Below are positions 1 through 10,563 of a DNA stretch of 64,000 nucleotides, piece after piece; the first letter of the stretch is position 1, and each line of letters opens with the position of its first letter. The position numbers and the translations under genes are program-made. The stretch covers positions 682,001 to 746,000 of the forward strand of contig JACGCM010000155.1 in NCBI GenBank assembly GCA_014058105.1, given 5' to 3'. This stretch comes from Kingdonia uniflora. Lineage: Eukaryota > Streptophyta > Magnoliopsida > Ranunculales > Circaeasteraceae. The notes beneath the pieces are model-generated. The model did no database searches and had not been told where the DNA came from. It was given only the letters and a program-made list of their open reading frames with translations.

Positions 1-570
1 AAGAAGTTGAATATACTGAACAATGTTATGCTTCCTTAATGATCAGGCAGTGCTAAACCAATAGTGGATAAGATCATCATGATAGTTGTCCTTCAATGTT
101 TATTCACATGGTTTTGCCTACATAGTTTCTTTAGTCTTAGAAACATTTTGTGTTCTCTGATTTTAGTCTCTGAAAAAGGTAAAGTCAGTTATATTGCGAT
201 TTAAAATTTGTGTACTCCCCGTGATAATTATTGAAATGACTTCACCTTATATAATTTGTATAAATGTGAGTTCCAAAAGTTTTGTTTGTTTAGAAGTGAA
301 AGGGTCTCAATGAGATTTAAGGAACTATATTGCGATAGCTTCCATTATGAACTTAAGCAGCCGTAAATATTACCAGAAATTCAGTGTTATGGGTTGCATT
401 TCTTTGAAATTTAGTTCCAAAGTTGTAATGATACAAATATTTATTGATAATAAGTTTATTATAGGGTGCAACTAAGTGGTCCTGCCAAATTATATCAAGA
501 GGCACTCAAGAACTAATTGTCTTCCTCTTATATTCCTTTTTATTTATTTATTGATATATAAACTTAAAAC
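1..570. other. AT-rich sequence without a recognisable gene
   Basis: No open frame with a recognisable product and no splice pattern that I can support. It lies directly upstream of a Helitron 3' end, so part or all of it may be Helitron interior; no 5' TC terminus could be placed. Confidence 0.4.
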
Positions 571-600
571 AACCGTGCATAGCACGGGCTCATAACCTAG
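571..600 (+). mobile_element. Helitron 3' terminus
   Basis: A six-base-pair stem (CCGTGC, 573-578, against GCACGG, 582-587) with an ATA loop is followed about ten bases later by CTAG at 597-600 and then a T. This is the known Helitron 3' signature: a GC-rich hairpin, then CTRR, with insertion between A and T. The element body must lie to the left. No rep/helicase coding is visible, so it is either non-autonomous or extends off the window. Confidence 0.72.
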
Positions 601-1053
601 TATATATATAGCCTTTGATAACTCCTAAACTTGTGTGGGGGAATTTGATCAACGGCTGAGATGTATTCTCATTTTATGGTTTTTCCTTTAGTAATATAGA
701 TAGTTTAAAAATAGGTATTTTATAATAAAAAATTGCTTGTACCAGTTCAAATGACATTATGCCAATTGAAGTGGCATATGCCTTATATTTATTAATAAAA
801 AATATTAAATAAGTCAATACTTGCTGCTTACAGCAGAAAGAAAGTCATTATTTGCATGAATAGGCGTGTAATTTGAGATCCTGCTAAAGGATTTGGATGT
901 CTGAAGTTAGGAAAGGATACATATCCTGCTGATGCTCTAATGAGTATTATGTGGGGATTCAGCCAAATCAATCAGGCTGGGCCTTGGAGTATGAATCGAG
1001 AAGCCTTCCTATACAGATGCTCGGTATTACAAAAACTATATGCAAGTTGAGAT
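601..1053. other. Non-coding spacer between Helitron end and MITE
   Basis: AT-rich. A short open frame starts at 951 but runs into the MITE at 1054, so I do not regard it as a gene. No splice signals or RNA gene were recognised. Confidence 0.4.
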
Positions 1054-1294
1054 CAGGGCCGGCCCTGAGGGTGTGCGAGGTGGGCGATCGCACAGGTCCC
1101 AAAAAAAAATTGCCTAGGGTTAGAAGGAAAAAAAAAAATTCTTGTAACTAATATATATGATGAAGACCTAGCTTAGTTGGTTGGTGTTTTGTCTCTTGAG
1201 CAAGAGGTCAAGTGCTCAATCCCCTAGGAAAACAAAAAAAATTTAGGCCCTTTTTATATTTTTGCGTAGGGCCTTAGCAGTACGGCCGAGCCTG
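1054..1294 (+). mobile_element. hAT-type MITE, 241 bp, perfect 8-bp target duplication
   Basis: The element begins CAGGGCCGGCCCTGAG and ends with an imperfect inverted copy (CGGCCGAGCCTG). It is flanked on both sides by the identical octamer GTTGAGAT (1046-1053 and 1295-1302). Eight-base target duplications and CAGGG-type termini fit the hAT superfamily. There is no coding capacity. The interior carries A-rich runs and a tRNA-like segment, described separately. It sits upstream of the small spliced gene, possibly inside one of its 5' introns. Confidence 0.85.
1169..1222 (+). repeat. tRNA-like pol III A box and B box inside the MITE
   Basis: TAGCTTAGTTGG at 1169-1180 matches the pol III A-box consensus TRGYNNARNNGG exactly. 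GCTCAATCC at 1214-1222 matches the B-box core GTTCRANYC at eight of nine bases. The roughly 45-base spacing between them is that of tRNA genes and tRNA-derived SINEs. It is not a tRNA gene: I could not fold an acceptor stem. It looks like a SINE or tRNA-derived piece within a hAT-type MITE. Confidence 0.5.
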
Positions 1295-1388
1295 GTTGAG
1301 ATCCTATTTTCGATCAGGTAACCGTAACCAAATTCATATTTTAGATCTTTGTTTGATTCAACCAATTGATTTTCTTTTCTTTTTTTAG

Positions 1389-1447
1389 GTCTAACAAAAA
1401 TGGCTTCTCGAATTACCAAATTTATTTAGATTATGCGTCGCAATATT
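1389..1447 (+). other. Probable 5' exon of the small spliced gene
   Basis: A pyrimidine-rich stretch ending TTTTTTAG at 1388 looks like a 3' splice site, and GTAAGA at 1448 looks like a 5' splice site. The segment contains two ATGs: one at 1400 opens a nine-codon frame that stops at a TAG, and one at 1433 reads MRRNI into the splice donor with no stop. A diverged copy with the same acceptor, the same short frame and the same donor occurs near 21.45 kb, which supports a real exon. If it is spliced to the CTCAG acceptor at 4767, the 1433 ATG stays in frame with the downstream protein. Otherwise this is a 5'-UTR exon with an upstream ORF. Confidence 0.5.
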
Positions 1448-2100
1448 GTAAGAATTTTTGTATACTTATGATGTGATTTATTATATAGATTAACTGCAAG
1501 AATCTTACAGCAATTGGAAGGGATTATTGTTTAATGGTCACATATAAAGTTTGTAACATCTTTAGCAATAGGGCTGGCAATTTAACCCGCCCCGCCAGAG
1601 CCCCGCCCCGCTCATAATGAGGCGGATTTGGTATGACTATAGCGGGTATGGGGCGGGTCTGGTTTTAGCCTTATATAAACGGGCCCCGTCACCCGACCCA
1701 ATTATATATGATATGTCCTAAATACCCTTATGAGTTATGAGAATATGAGTATCCTAATTCACTTAATCACTTCTTTTCTCTTCTCTTACTTCCTTCAAGT
1801 TCAACCTCCAGGTCCTCCACAAGTTAGTAGTAATCAAACACTTTTCAATGCTTAAGAGATACCAAACATTCATTGCTTGATTACTAGATTTGGTGAGTGA
1901 GAACCTCTATTTCTACTTTCTTCATTGCTCTGAGTAGTAGTATATTTTCATTTGAAGAGGTTTTGTGTTTTTTAGATACCCAATCTCGAAATGTAAGTTC
2001 TGGGAGTTTATGGTTGATTGGGCTTGTCTCATTTTAGTTAAAGATTGCATCTTTTTCAGAAAAAAAAATTAAGTAGGGTTGGGGTTTTAGAGGGTGGATT

Positions 2101-2998
2101 GTAATGTAGTTCCTTACATTGGTTTTCCTGCTTTTGGTACATATTGTGAGTGGGAATCTAGATTTAGATGCCCTTTTAGAGTTGAAGAAAGGGTTTAAGG
2201 AAGAGCCTTAAGGGGTAATTGTTTGAGTTCTTGGAACATTAATAATGTGGAGTCAAATAATGGTGGGTGCCCTCAAAGTTGGCATGGGATTGATTGTGAA
2301 GGTGGCCATGTGACATCTATTGTATTGAGCAATCTTGGGTAAGTAGGAAGTTTTAATTTTTCGATTCTCGTTGGGCTTGAAATGATTCAGAATTTGTCTA
2401 TTTCGAATAACCAATTTACGGGAATTATATCTCTGGATATTGGGTCCATTGGTTCTTTGAGACTCTTAGACTTGTCGGCCAATTCTTTCTATGGATTAAT
2501 ACCCTACTCATTGATTAAAATGGAGAATTTAGCTCTTTTGAATCTCTCACCAAACAGTTTTGGAGGCACAGTGCCAGTAGGAGTTGGAGAACTTGAGCAG
2601 CTGAGGTATCTCGATCTTCGGTGTAATCGTTTTTATGGTGATATTGCGGGTGTACAAATGTAGCTTCAGAAAGTGGTGTATGTTGATCTTAGTAGCAATC
2701 AGTTCTCTGGATATCTTGATTTAGGTCTCGCAAACGCAAGCTTTGTTTCCATGGTTCAATATTTAAATGTTAGCCATAATAAATTGGGCGGAGAACTCTT
2801 TGCTCATGATGGGATGCCTTTCTTCGATAATTTGGAGGTGTTTGATGCAAGTCATAACCAATTTATTGGTCGAATCCCTTCTTTTCACTTTTTAGCATCT
2901 CTTTGGATTCTGTGACTTGGAAGCAACCAACTATCTGGCTCTTTACCTGGCGGTCTTCTACAAGAAAGCTCGATGGTTTTGACTGAGCTCGATCTCAG
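2101..2998 (+). pseudogene. LRR receptor-like kinase, N-terminal ectodomain fragment
   Basis: Translated pieces give an LRR N-terminal cap (a Cys-Pro-x-x-W-x-G-I-x-C pattern near 2270-2300) followed by at least six leucine-rich repeats, e.g. LRLLDLSANSFYGLIP, LALLNLSPNSFGGTVP, VVYVDLSSNQFSGYLD and LEVFDASHNQFIGRIP. The family is plant LRR-RLKs, closest by memory to the At5g10020-like group of inactive receptor kinases. Stops at about 2210, 2341, 2661 and 2913 break the frame, and no transmembrane or kinase part is present. The LRR reading stops abruptly near 2998, where LINE sequence begins. It lies inside the composite hAT-like element and is a captured or trapped fragment, not a functional receptor. 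Confidence 0.8.
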
Positions 2999-2999
2999 C

Positions 3000-3693
3000 T
3001 TTCATCTTGACTAAGAGATTCTTCTTCAGAGCCACACAAAGCACATTTAGAGACCATACAGATATCCTTCTTCCTCACATTGTCATCAATAGGGGCGCTA
3101 CCATGGGCAAATCTCCACCCCCACATAGCTGTTCTAGGGTGAATGGTTTTTCTGTTAAGATACTTTGACCACCAAGCTAGGTTACCTTCTGATCACATTA
3201 AAGGCCCCCTTAGCTGAAAACATGCCCATCAAATCTGGCTTCCAGACTCTCCTGTCTGTATTGTTTTTGTTTATCTTTATGCTCATAATGTTTATGTTAA
3301 GTCTGTGAAAGATGAGGCTAAGATCATCAGGTATAGCCTATCTCCCATCCTGCCATCCACTATGATGCTGCTAACTGAAGTTGTCATGGAACCCCAAGGC
3401 AGGTTATCATTATTAATGAGGTCTTTAATAGATTTTTTTGAGCACCAATTATCTTTCTCGAGATCAATGCCAGTGCCATCCCCCAGAAGCCACCCAGAAT
3501 GCAGCTCAACTTTAGGAAGAACCCATCTAATCCCAGCCCAAATAGAAGACCCTTTAGTAGTCACTGAGTTCTTGCCTGTTGTTTTAGAAATTAGAACTTC
3601 ATGAGCTAACATGGAGTTAGAATTCATTGTAACAAACACTTCAGGCAAATTCCGCTTCTGTTTCTGAGTTGGTTTAACAAACACTTCAGGCAA
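3000..3693 (-). pseudogene. LINE (L1-type) C-terminal fragment with zf-RVT-like region
   Basis: The minus-strand reading has the sequence expected downstream of the reverse transcriptase in plant L1 elements: SSIWAGIRWVLPKVELHSGW, then GDGTGI, then W(C) around 3430-3570. Across frameshifts it continues to a zf-RVT-like segment with RKKDICMVSKCALCGSEEES near 3020-3090. The RT core itself is absent. It is antisense to the LRR fragment and inside the same composite element. Several stops and frameshifts show that it is dead. A second, longer LINE remnant of the same general type lies at 26.1-28.5 kb. Confidence 0.72.
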
Positions 3694-4214
3694 TTTAACA
3701 TATTTAAAATATAAGAGTAATTATTATCATATTATGTTTGCAGCATCCAATATGTGACATATGATAATTTAATGCTACTGGATAACTAACTGTATTTTAA
3801 TGCTACTTTAAATAAGCTCGTGGAAATTTACTTAATGTAACAATTGATTTTGTCAGAAAAGAAACATGAAGTACTCCAACTTATCTTTTATTATTTTTTC
3901 TTATATGCAGATGAAAAGAAGCATGAAGTACTTCAACTTTGCATAGGCGCAGAGTTTTGTGGGAGTAACTTTGAATTTCATCTCGTTGCGGGAGAAAGGC
4001 TAACAATCTATAACGATGTAAATGATAAATCTTCATTGTTTTGAGTTGTGAGGAACATTGAAGATACTCTATATTTGGCTATGATGTTAAGTAATAGCTT
4101 TAAGACTTAATTATGTTAATTTTTGTGAGAAACATGAAGTTTTTCCTAGTTTTGACTTATAATTATCTAATATTTGCATTCTCTTATGTATGCTTCATAT
4201 TTGTTAGTTTTTCT

Positions 4215-4234
4215 TGTGTGTGTGTGTGTGTGTG
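4215..4234. repeat. (TG)10 microsatellite
   Basis: Ten uninterrupted TG dinucleotides within the right arm of the composite element. Confidence 0.95.
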
Positions 4235-4310
4235 CACTATGCACCTGATTTAGTTTAGTTTAGTTTTTTTTGTACAGGTGATTTATATTTTTTTTGTAAA
4301 ATTTCATAAA

Positions 4311-4500
4311 TGGGGCGGGTTTGGGGATCCCCACTTAGGATAAACGGGTGTTAAATGGGTGATGGGGCGGGTTTGGTATAGGCAAATTTAAATGGGGCGG
4401 GTTTGGGTATTCCCTATTTAAGTTAAATGGTAATGGGGCGGGTATGGGGGTATGGTAATTTGGCGGGTATGGGGATGGTATTACTCCACCCGCCCAAACC
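4311..4500. repeat. GGGGCGGGT subterminal repeats of the composite element
   Basis: At least five copies of a (T/A)GGGGCGGGT(T/A)TGG motif alternate with AT-rich spacers. The mirror arm at 1590-1690 has the same motif in both orientations. Arrays like this next to the termini are typical transposase-binding subterminal repeats of hAT-like elements; binding itself is inferred. Confidence 0.6.
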
Positions 4501-4758
4501 CGACCCATTGTCACCCCTATTTAGCATTTAGGCTCCTTCGATTGTCTGATTATTCATGGTGGTGGAATTAGGTCGATTTGATTTACAAAAGCTGAAATTA
4601 TCTTATGTTCAGGATTAAATTACAAGACAACCTTCTTATTATCATATTACAATTTCAAACCCCCAGATTTTCATGTATATTTGTTGGTTATTGAGTTAAT
4701 TCGTATATAATTTTGCATCTTATTATAATGGTACATGTGCTCTTGCTAATGATGTAAT

Positions 4759-5608
4759 ATGGCTCAGGCAACCCGCATTCAAGATAACAAAGAACATATT
4801 CTTGAGGTAATTAATCTGTAGTAAATAACTTACTTGCCTTGTTCTTTACAAAATGCTTTTTTACATCTCATTTTTGTTTCGTGTTTGCTTCTTTTATTTA
4901 CTAGGCGAAGATTGTTCTTGGGTTTGGGGTTTTTTTTGGTGGGCCGATCTATTCATACCGTCAAACACACAAGTAAGCTTATTTATTTAATAACTAATAA
5001 GTGAATCTTTACCGATTTTTCTATTCTTCTCTTAATAAGATTTTGTTTGATCATTTTATTGCAGAGATTATTTAGTAACTGTAGCTCGATTTGATCAAAT
5101 CCCTTGGGAACCGTAAGTAACCATTCCATACATTGACTTAAAATAACCGCTTAAGAGCATCCACAACAGTAGGATGGGTGGATTTGCCCAAAATCAGGGT
5201 GAATTCAATCCACCCCACAGCAGTTGATATCGAAATCAAGGTGAATATCACTCCCTACAGTTCTGAACTGCGCGACATAATCAAAAACATAAGATCTGGC
5301 CACGTGTCTTCATCTGGAGCATCTATTACCCTACGCACAGTTTTGAACTGCGCGGCATCAATCCACCAAAAATCCACCCAGAGGGTGGGTGGATTATCCA
5401 CCTTCAAGGTGGAAAATGGCTGGACACGTGGGATATTAACCTAGGTGCTGGGAGGTGAATTTTGAAACCCACTTTGCCACGTCAGAATTAACCTAGCTCC
5501 TAGCTGCTGTGGATGCTCTAATATATTGAGTTGTGCAGGTTTTTATTTTATAAATATTAGTGATAATTTTCTTGCAGCTGGCCTACAACTGAAAAGAAAA
5601 ATAAGTGA
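4759..5608 (+). CDS. Small spliced gene, about 64-aa protein with one hydrophobic segment
   Basis: Four exons fit canonical GT-AG introns: 4759-4806, 4905-4972, 5065-5112 and 5578-5608. Together they make 195 nt ending in TGA at 5606, in frame throughout and free of stops. The predicted protein has a charged N-terminus, a hydrophobic stretch (AKIVLGFGVFFGGPIYSY, about residues 17-34) and a Trp/Pro-rich, lysine-ending tail. I do not recognise the family; the size and single hydrophobic segment would suit a small organelle-membrane subunit, but that is a guess. There are two possible starts: ATG 4759, or splicing from ATG 1433 (exon 1389-1447) to the CTCAG acceptor at 4767, which keeps frame and would give about 66 residues. 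A CTAAT branch-point-like site lies just upstream. The intron before the last exon holds a Tourist MITE. Confidence 0.65.
5155..5518. mobile_element. Tourist (PIF/Harbinger) MITE, 364 bp, in an intron
   Basis: Termini GAGCATCCACAACAG and CTGCTGTGGATGCTC are inverted repeats, flanked by TAA on both sides (5152-5154, 5519-5521), the 3-bp target of PIF/Harbinger elements. The interior carries TTCTGAACTGCGC, TCCACCAAAAATCCACCC, GCCACGTCAG and CCTAGCTGCTG-like motifs. Close versions of these occur next to the transposase-bearing Harbinger copy ending at 47455, so that family is the likely source of transposase. It lies in the last intron of the small spliced gene. Confidence 0.85.
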
Positions 5609-8431
5609 TGCAAAGTGATGTGTTTGCCCGTATTTATGTAAGGTTAATGCGTACGGTGCTACATAATATTTATGATCTTTCAGCCGTAAGGTTAATGAGT
5701 GGTACTACTATGTAGTCTATTATATGTATATTATTTATGATATAAGTCCATGTTTCAGTAAATTTCCCCTTTGGTCTCATTGTTTTTTGATGGCATACAA
5801 TTTATTTTAAGATAAGCTTTTTCGCAGCATACTTATGTAGAGATGGATTGACAGACTTTTTCGGACGTAAGTGCAGTATTAAGGCTAGAGTTTTTTAAGT
5901 GAAAGTTGATAGAAGCAGATTGGTTTTGTGGGAAAAGGTTTTTCAGTTATTTCTGAACATTTTAAAGAAAAATAGAGGTTATAAATCAGGTGTGTAAGGA
6001 AAGGTTTGTTCAATTTGAAGATTGTTTGTGTTTTTTTTTGCGATAGTTGGCTGGTATTTGGGAGGAAAGAACATGCAACAGAGCTTTTGTTATCCTGCAA
6101 TAGGTGACTTCTATTGTGTCTTCTATAAATAATTATTCTCATAGTGTTGATAATCAGGACACATTGGTTTTGTGGGTGACTGAAACTGGTTTTCTCAGTT
6201 ATTTTTTTAGGTTTGCTTATAGTGGTATTTAAATGAAATAGGGAGTTATGCAGGATTTTCTGATGTATCTCCCGTTTTAATACACTAGAGTGTTTTTGTA
6301 CCTGGTTGGGAAAACCTTGAACTGCAATTATGTCATGCAAACTTGGAATTGTTGAAAACCTTCACCCTTACTAAGATTGGAAGTCTTCTACTCTCCCCAC
6401 CAAGTTTGCAACCCTAAATTGGAATATCATCAGGCGTTAAGACTCGTAATTGTATTTTACTTTATCAAAGCCAAGCTATGGGATCTTTCCTAGAAACTAA
6501 AACATGTCCTCTACTTTCATTTTATCTTGCTCATATTGGTGATTTACGCTCTACTAAATGTTGGAAATATGGAAGTATTGGTCTTCTGTAAATGGATAAA
6601 AGAATGCCGAAACTCTTTAAATGGATAAAAGAATGCAAAGAATACTGAATCAAATATTATTTGAGGGATGTGTGATTAACGTCATCATGTTCCATTAAAT
6701 TTTGCAACGAAAAGTGGTGGTTTGAAGAATGGGACTTGAAGATAGTTTGAAGGCATAATTTCGATAGAATCTGTACTATTCTACCTATTTCGTTGGTAAG
6801 TAGTACGGTAGTACCCAAGATGTATCAGTCCACTTTTCTTTTCTTTTTTATCTTAATAAGTAAGCTCTACAGATTTTACTGTTTTATGTTTTCATTGGGT
6901 GTTGAATTTCAGTTTGACCCGCTTTTCAGCCCTTAGGAAGGGTAAAAAACTCTGTGGGAGGATGTTGATTATTTCAAAGTTGCTAAATAATCACACAAAT
7001 AAAATCAGTCGTTAAATTACTTCCCCTCTTTGTTGATCCTAAGAGCTGTTAGTGGCAGAATTCGGTGTAGGCAATGGTCTTTCACGTTGCAACCAAAACT
7101 GGAAGGAAGATAGGCTGCTAATTTCAAGAAATTCTTTACTGACAATGATAAGACTCACAATTGTCTCTCCATTTATGGTGCGCAACAAAAAAAGGGAGGT
7201 GGAATGCCAACAATTAGGCTCTGACCTGAGTGATATTTCGCCAGGAAGCATAGACTTCACCGCTAGAACTTTCACCTTCGCATTCACTGTTAGCAAGTCA
7301 CTCACCACTGAATTAACTAAAGAATGAATGATATTTGAGATATGCAGCAAACCACTGGAAGACATTTAGAATATAACTATATAAGAAGAAAGAGAAGTCT
7401 GAATGGAACGACAAAGAAGTCATCAACCTTGTATGCTTATAATATTATTCCTTATAGTTCATACAAAGCAATCCCGATCCCCTATTCTCGTCGACCTCCA
7501 CTAGCACTATGTACATACAGTATCTATATGAAGCAATTTGACAGTAGGGATGCCTTAAGATGTGGAGGAAGGGATAAAATTGTTGGGTAACCTTTTTATA
7601 GTCTTCTTTTTATCCCCATAAAGTTTTTTATTTTCAATATGTTGATGGAAATATTTTCATTGTGATGGACTAGAGCAACACTCGTTGGATGAGCAATTCT
7701 AAGAATTAGACAGACTAGAAATATAGATCAATTTTTGTTACCTCACCTTCTATTAGTGTCACCTATCCTAGTACGCCATATGGAGAAAGCTTCTGGTCTG
7801 GACCGTCCCTTTTAGAGGACTTCCTTCTTGAAGGTATAACACTTTATGAGACACCTTAGATTTATAAAAATATGTTATCAAAAATATGAAGCAATACAAT
7901 AAGAAGTGTAAGCAAATTACATGGAGGATTTAATGAGCCCATCAATTTATATTATTTCTTATTCCTTTCGGGAAGAAAGGAAGACCATCCTTTCCCACTT
8001 TGATTAATCTTCCCTACAAGAATCTAGAGCCTGGCCTCCCTGGGTGACTCATATAACATGAAAGAAATGCAGGAATAGACGAATGTATAAAATACATGGC
8101 GGACTCGACATTTGCTACACTTACTCGGCGTAAGTAGATCTTCATCAGTGTTTAAGGGTATTTTTGGTATTCAATATTTTGATATAATCAAGGCTGTCTG
8201 ATTTTTTTTCAAGCGTTGATACTCGAAGTAGTAAAGTAGGTTATATTGTAACATTTTCAAATCACTAGCCGTTTTCCGTTTATAGTAAATTTCTGGGTAA
8301 TTCAGGTCGCCCCTCTTGTGACATCTCCACTCTCTCCAACCATGGGCCAAGTCCATGGAGAAGAAAGATTTAGGTCACCTGCTTCCCCCCTTTTACCTCA
8401 CAATAACCCAGATCCTCCCTCTTGTGAGGAA
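5609..8431. other. 3' flank and intergenic sequence, no gene recognised
   Basis: The first part should include the 3' UTR of the small gene. Several open frames of 60-150 codons exist on both strands (for example 5885-6340 and 7039-7365 on -), but none shows a recognisable domain, splice pattern or codon bias. The last 130 bp (8300-8431) may be coding sequence interrupted by the retrotransposon at 8432; see the entry at 18661. Confidence 0.4.
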
Positions 8432-9151
8432 TGTAGTAGCCTACACGAAACCTTCTACCTCCAGTCGAACACTCCAATGCTACCTCGGAGCCTACTCGAA
8501 TACCTCGAAGTCCATTCAATCCGTAAACAAGTCTTGCAAGATTATTCGAAGACGAAGCCTCGACTATGAACAAGCCTCAAAGACAAAGACTCTACATCAG
8601 CATCAGAAACACTTCGACCATATTCGTACATGGTCGAAGGCAGACATGACAAAGAGCCAGCTTACCAGACAACGGCGACGCTGTTGGTCCTTATAGCTAC
8701 AGTGACAGACCCAATAACTACTACAGTGTCAGAGCACAGTGCCAAACCCGACATTTCCGGCGTCAACACCAACTCCGGGATACCCGCCTGATACCCGGAG
8801 GGTACACATGTAATTTGACCTCCTATAATGACTCAGCCCTTCCTATGTTCTATAAATAGGAGGGAGGGGGAACCATAAAGAGGTTACGAAATCTCTCCCC
8901 TGAACCCTTGTTGATTACCTTCGATCACCCTGTAAAACATAGTACTCAAACCTTCGACTACTCGACAGTAATATAAACTCTCTTAAAAATCCTCATCAGA
9001 GGTCGTGGAGCGTCGCATTCTAGGCCTCCACGCAAGTATATTGTCAATAGATTACTTATACTATAGATTATATGCTTGAACCCCTTTGATAGGAGATAAA
9101 CCCCGTGGTCTCAGAGCCAACTTCCCCTCCGCACGAAGTTAGGCCCCTACA
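8432..9151 (+). repeat. 5' LTR of the Tat-like element
   Basis: TGTAG...CTACA termini. A TATAAATA box at 8851-8858 sits in a context typical of an LTR promoter. The copy at 17938-18660 is clearly the same sequence but visibly diverged in its first 60 bases, which argues for an old insertion. Confidence 0.9.
8851..8858 (+). promoter_or_regulatory. TATA box of the 5' LTR
   Basis: CTATAAATAGGAGG context. The 3' LTR has TATAAACA at the matching place (18360-18367), so only the 5' copy keeps the canonical box. Confidence 0.55.
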
Positions 9152-9235
9152 TTTGACGTCATTTGTGCTTGCCCACCCTACCAGTCTCCCTTGCCTCATT
9201 TTCTTTCTTTTCCAACACCTACAGATCATTCCCAA

Positions 9236-10563
9236 TGGCACTCACCCTCCGTTCTACTTCTACCCATGCCGCAAACTCTGTCACGGAGTGGCCGCCCAAC
9301 TCGCCCCACTTTCCCAGCAATTCACTCAAGCCGAGGAGCGACACCAAACAAAACTGCACCAGGAACGCGAAAAGCACCGACAAGAGTTTGAAGCCGAACG
9401 ACATCACCGTTTGGATGATGCCGACAGACAAAACCTCGCCAACGATGATCTGCGCAACACGGTCTGAGAGCTGCAACGACTACAGCCTTTAGACGCTCCC
9501 CTACCGTCCTGAGCACCTGATCCGTCACGGTCTCCGCTCAAGACCGATTGAGACCCCTACAATATATCCAAGCACCTCTGGTCCATCTTGGCGCCGAAGG
9601 TGCTGCCCCTACTGTTCCCCCTACAGACTCCATCCATCATGGCATCCACCCCACAGAGGATTCCTCTTATTCCACCCTTTGCTCCTCCAGATACCCCAAA
9701 CGCCACCTGCCCCTAGAGTGTCTCGGGGAGCGCAGCACCAAACACATACCAAACCCGCGGCCTCATCATCCTCGAACCCCTCGCCTATTGTACACAACAG
9801 GACTTCGACTACAAAATCTAACCTATCATGCGCGTCAGCACGAGCCCAACTCCAAACTCATGGAATCGGTTGAATAACCTCCTCTACCCCAAACTCCTCG
9901 CTATCGAGGTGCCTCCAAATTTTTGTGCTCCCAAACTCAGCAAATACCGCAACACCAACCCTCAATCCCATATTCTCGAATTCCAAAATGTTCTAAGCCT
10001 TTACTCCACAGCCGACCACCTTATGTGTCAACTTTTTCGCATTATCCTCACAAATAGCCCTCTACGATGGTACCATAACCTTCCCAACGGCTCTATTCGA
10101 AGCTTTGAGCAACTATCTCATCTTTTCATCGCCCAATTTGCCTTCAACAAAGATAGAGAGGTCAGAGTCGATGCTCTCTTCAATTTAAGAAAATCCAGCA
10201 GTGAAACCCTTGAAACCTTCACCAAGAGGTTTCTAGACGAGTCGCGAAAAGTCGAAAACCTCGACTACGCGAACGCTGCACTCGCGTATTCGAACGCCTT
10301 ACCAGATCATAGTCGTGTCAAAGAATACCTGGTACTCCATAAACCACAGACCCTCGAGAAGATGCTCTCAAAAGTTAACGGGTATATCGACCTTGAGCGC
10401 CTCTGCGAATCACATAAACAGCGGCAACCTTCGACCACTACCATCAATAAACCTCGACAAGTCCCACCCTCTACTCATACTTCCCTGATCGTTCCCATCT
10501 CACAAGAGACTGAGTACCGTAAACGCCCTTACACTAACAACAATGTCGAGGCTCGCAGAAAGT
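9236..10563 (+). pseudogene. Tat-like gag, broken
   Basis: An ATG at 9236 starts MALTLRSTSTHAAN. The coding reading then shifts frame into a Glu/Arg/His-rich coiled-coil-like stretch (about 9330-9465). From 9828 to 10563 a continuous frame holds the retrotransposon gag domain, recognisable from LRWYHNLPNGSIRSFEQLSH, then AQFAFN and FTKRFLDE motifs. This is the capsid-like region; the N-terminal part is separated from it by stops around 9465-9550. It would package the element RNA if intact; it is not. Confidence 0.75.

Larger units (their letters stand above)
1569..4519. mobile_element. Composite hAT-like element (2.95 kb) carrying host and LINE fragments
   Basis: It starts TAGGGCTGGCAAT and ends ATTGTCACCCCTA, imperfect inverted termini. 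It is flanked by near-identical octamers TTTAGCAA (1561-1568) and TTTAGCAT (4520-4527). Both ends carry dense GGGGCGGGT / CCCGCCCC subterminal repeats, as in many plant hAT-like non-autonomous elements. No transposase is visible. Inside are an LRR receptor-kinase fragment on + (about 2.1-3.0 kb), a LINE C-terminal fragment on - (about 3.0-3.7 kb) and an unidentified short frame (3844-4044). The arrangement suggests a gene-carrying (Pack-type) non-autonomous element; nested independent insertions remain possible. Confidence 0.65.

Noticed and set aside
951..1151. 66-codon plus-strand frame
   Set aside because: Its second half lies inside the hAT-type MITE and its Lys-rich end comes from an A run; no gene evidence.
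1169..1222. Possible tRNA gene
   Set aside because: A and B boxes are present, but no acceptor stem or anticodon arm could be formed, and the segment is within a MITE.
5885..6340. 151-codon minus-strand frame
   Set aside because: No domain and low-complexity AT-rich composition; best explained as a chance frame.
7039..7365. Overlapping frames on both strands (108 and 91 codons)
   Set aside because: Neither shows a domain, splice pattern or recognisable similarity; left unassigned.
8370..8573. Minus-strand frame across the LTR boundary
   Set aside because: It spans the junction of flank and 5' LTR, and a near-copy appears in the 3' LTR (17951-18178), so it is a by-product of the LTR sequence.
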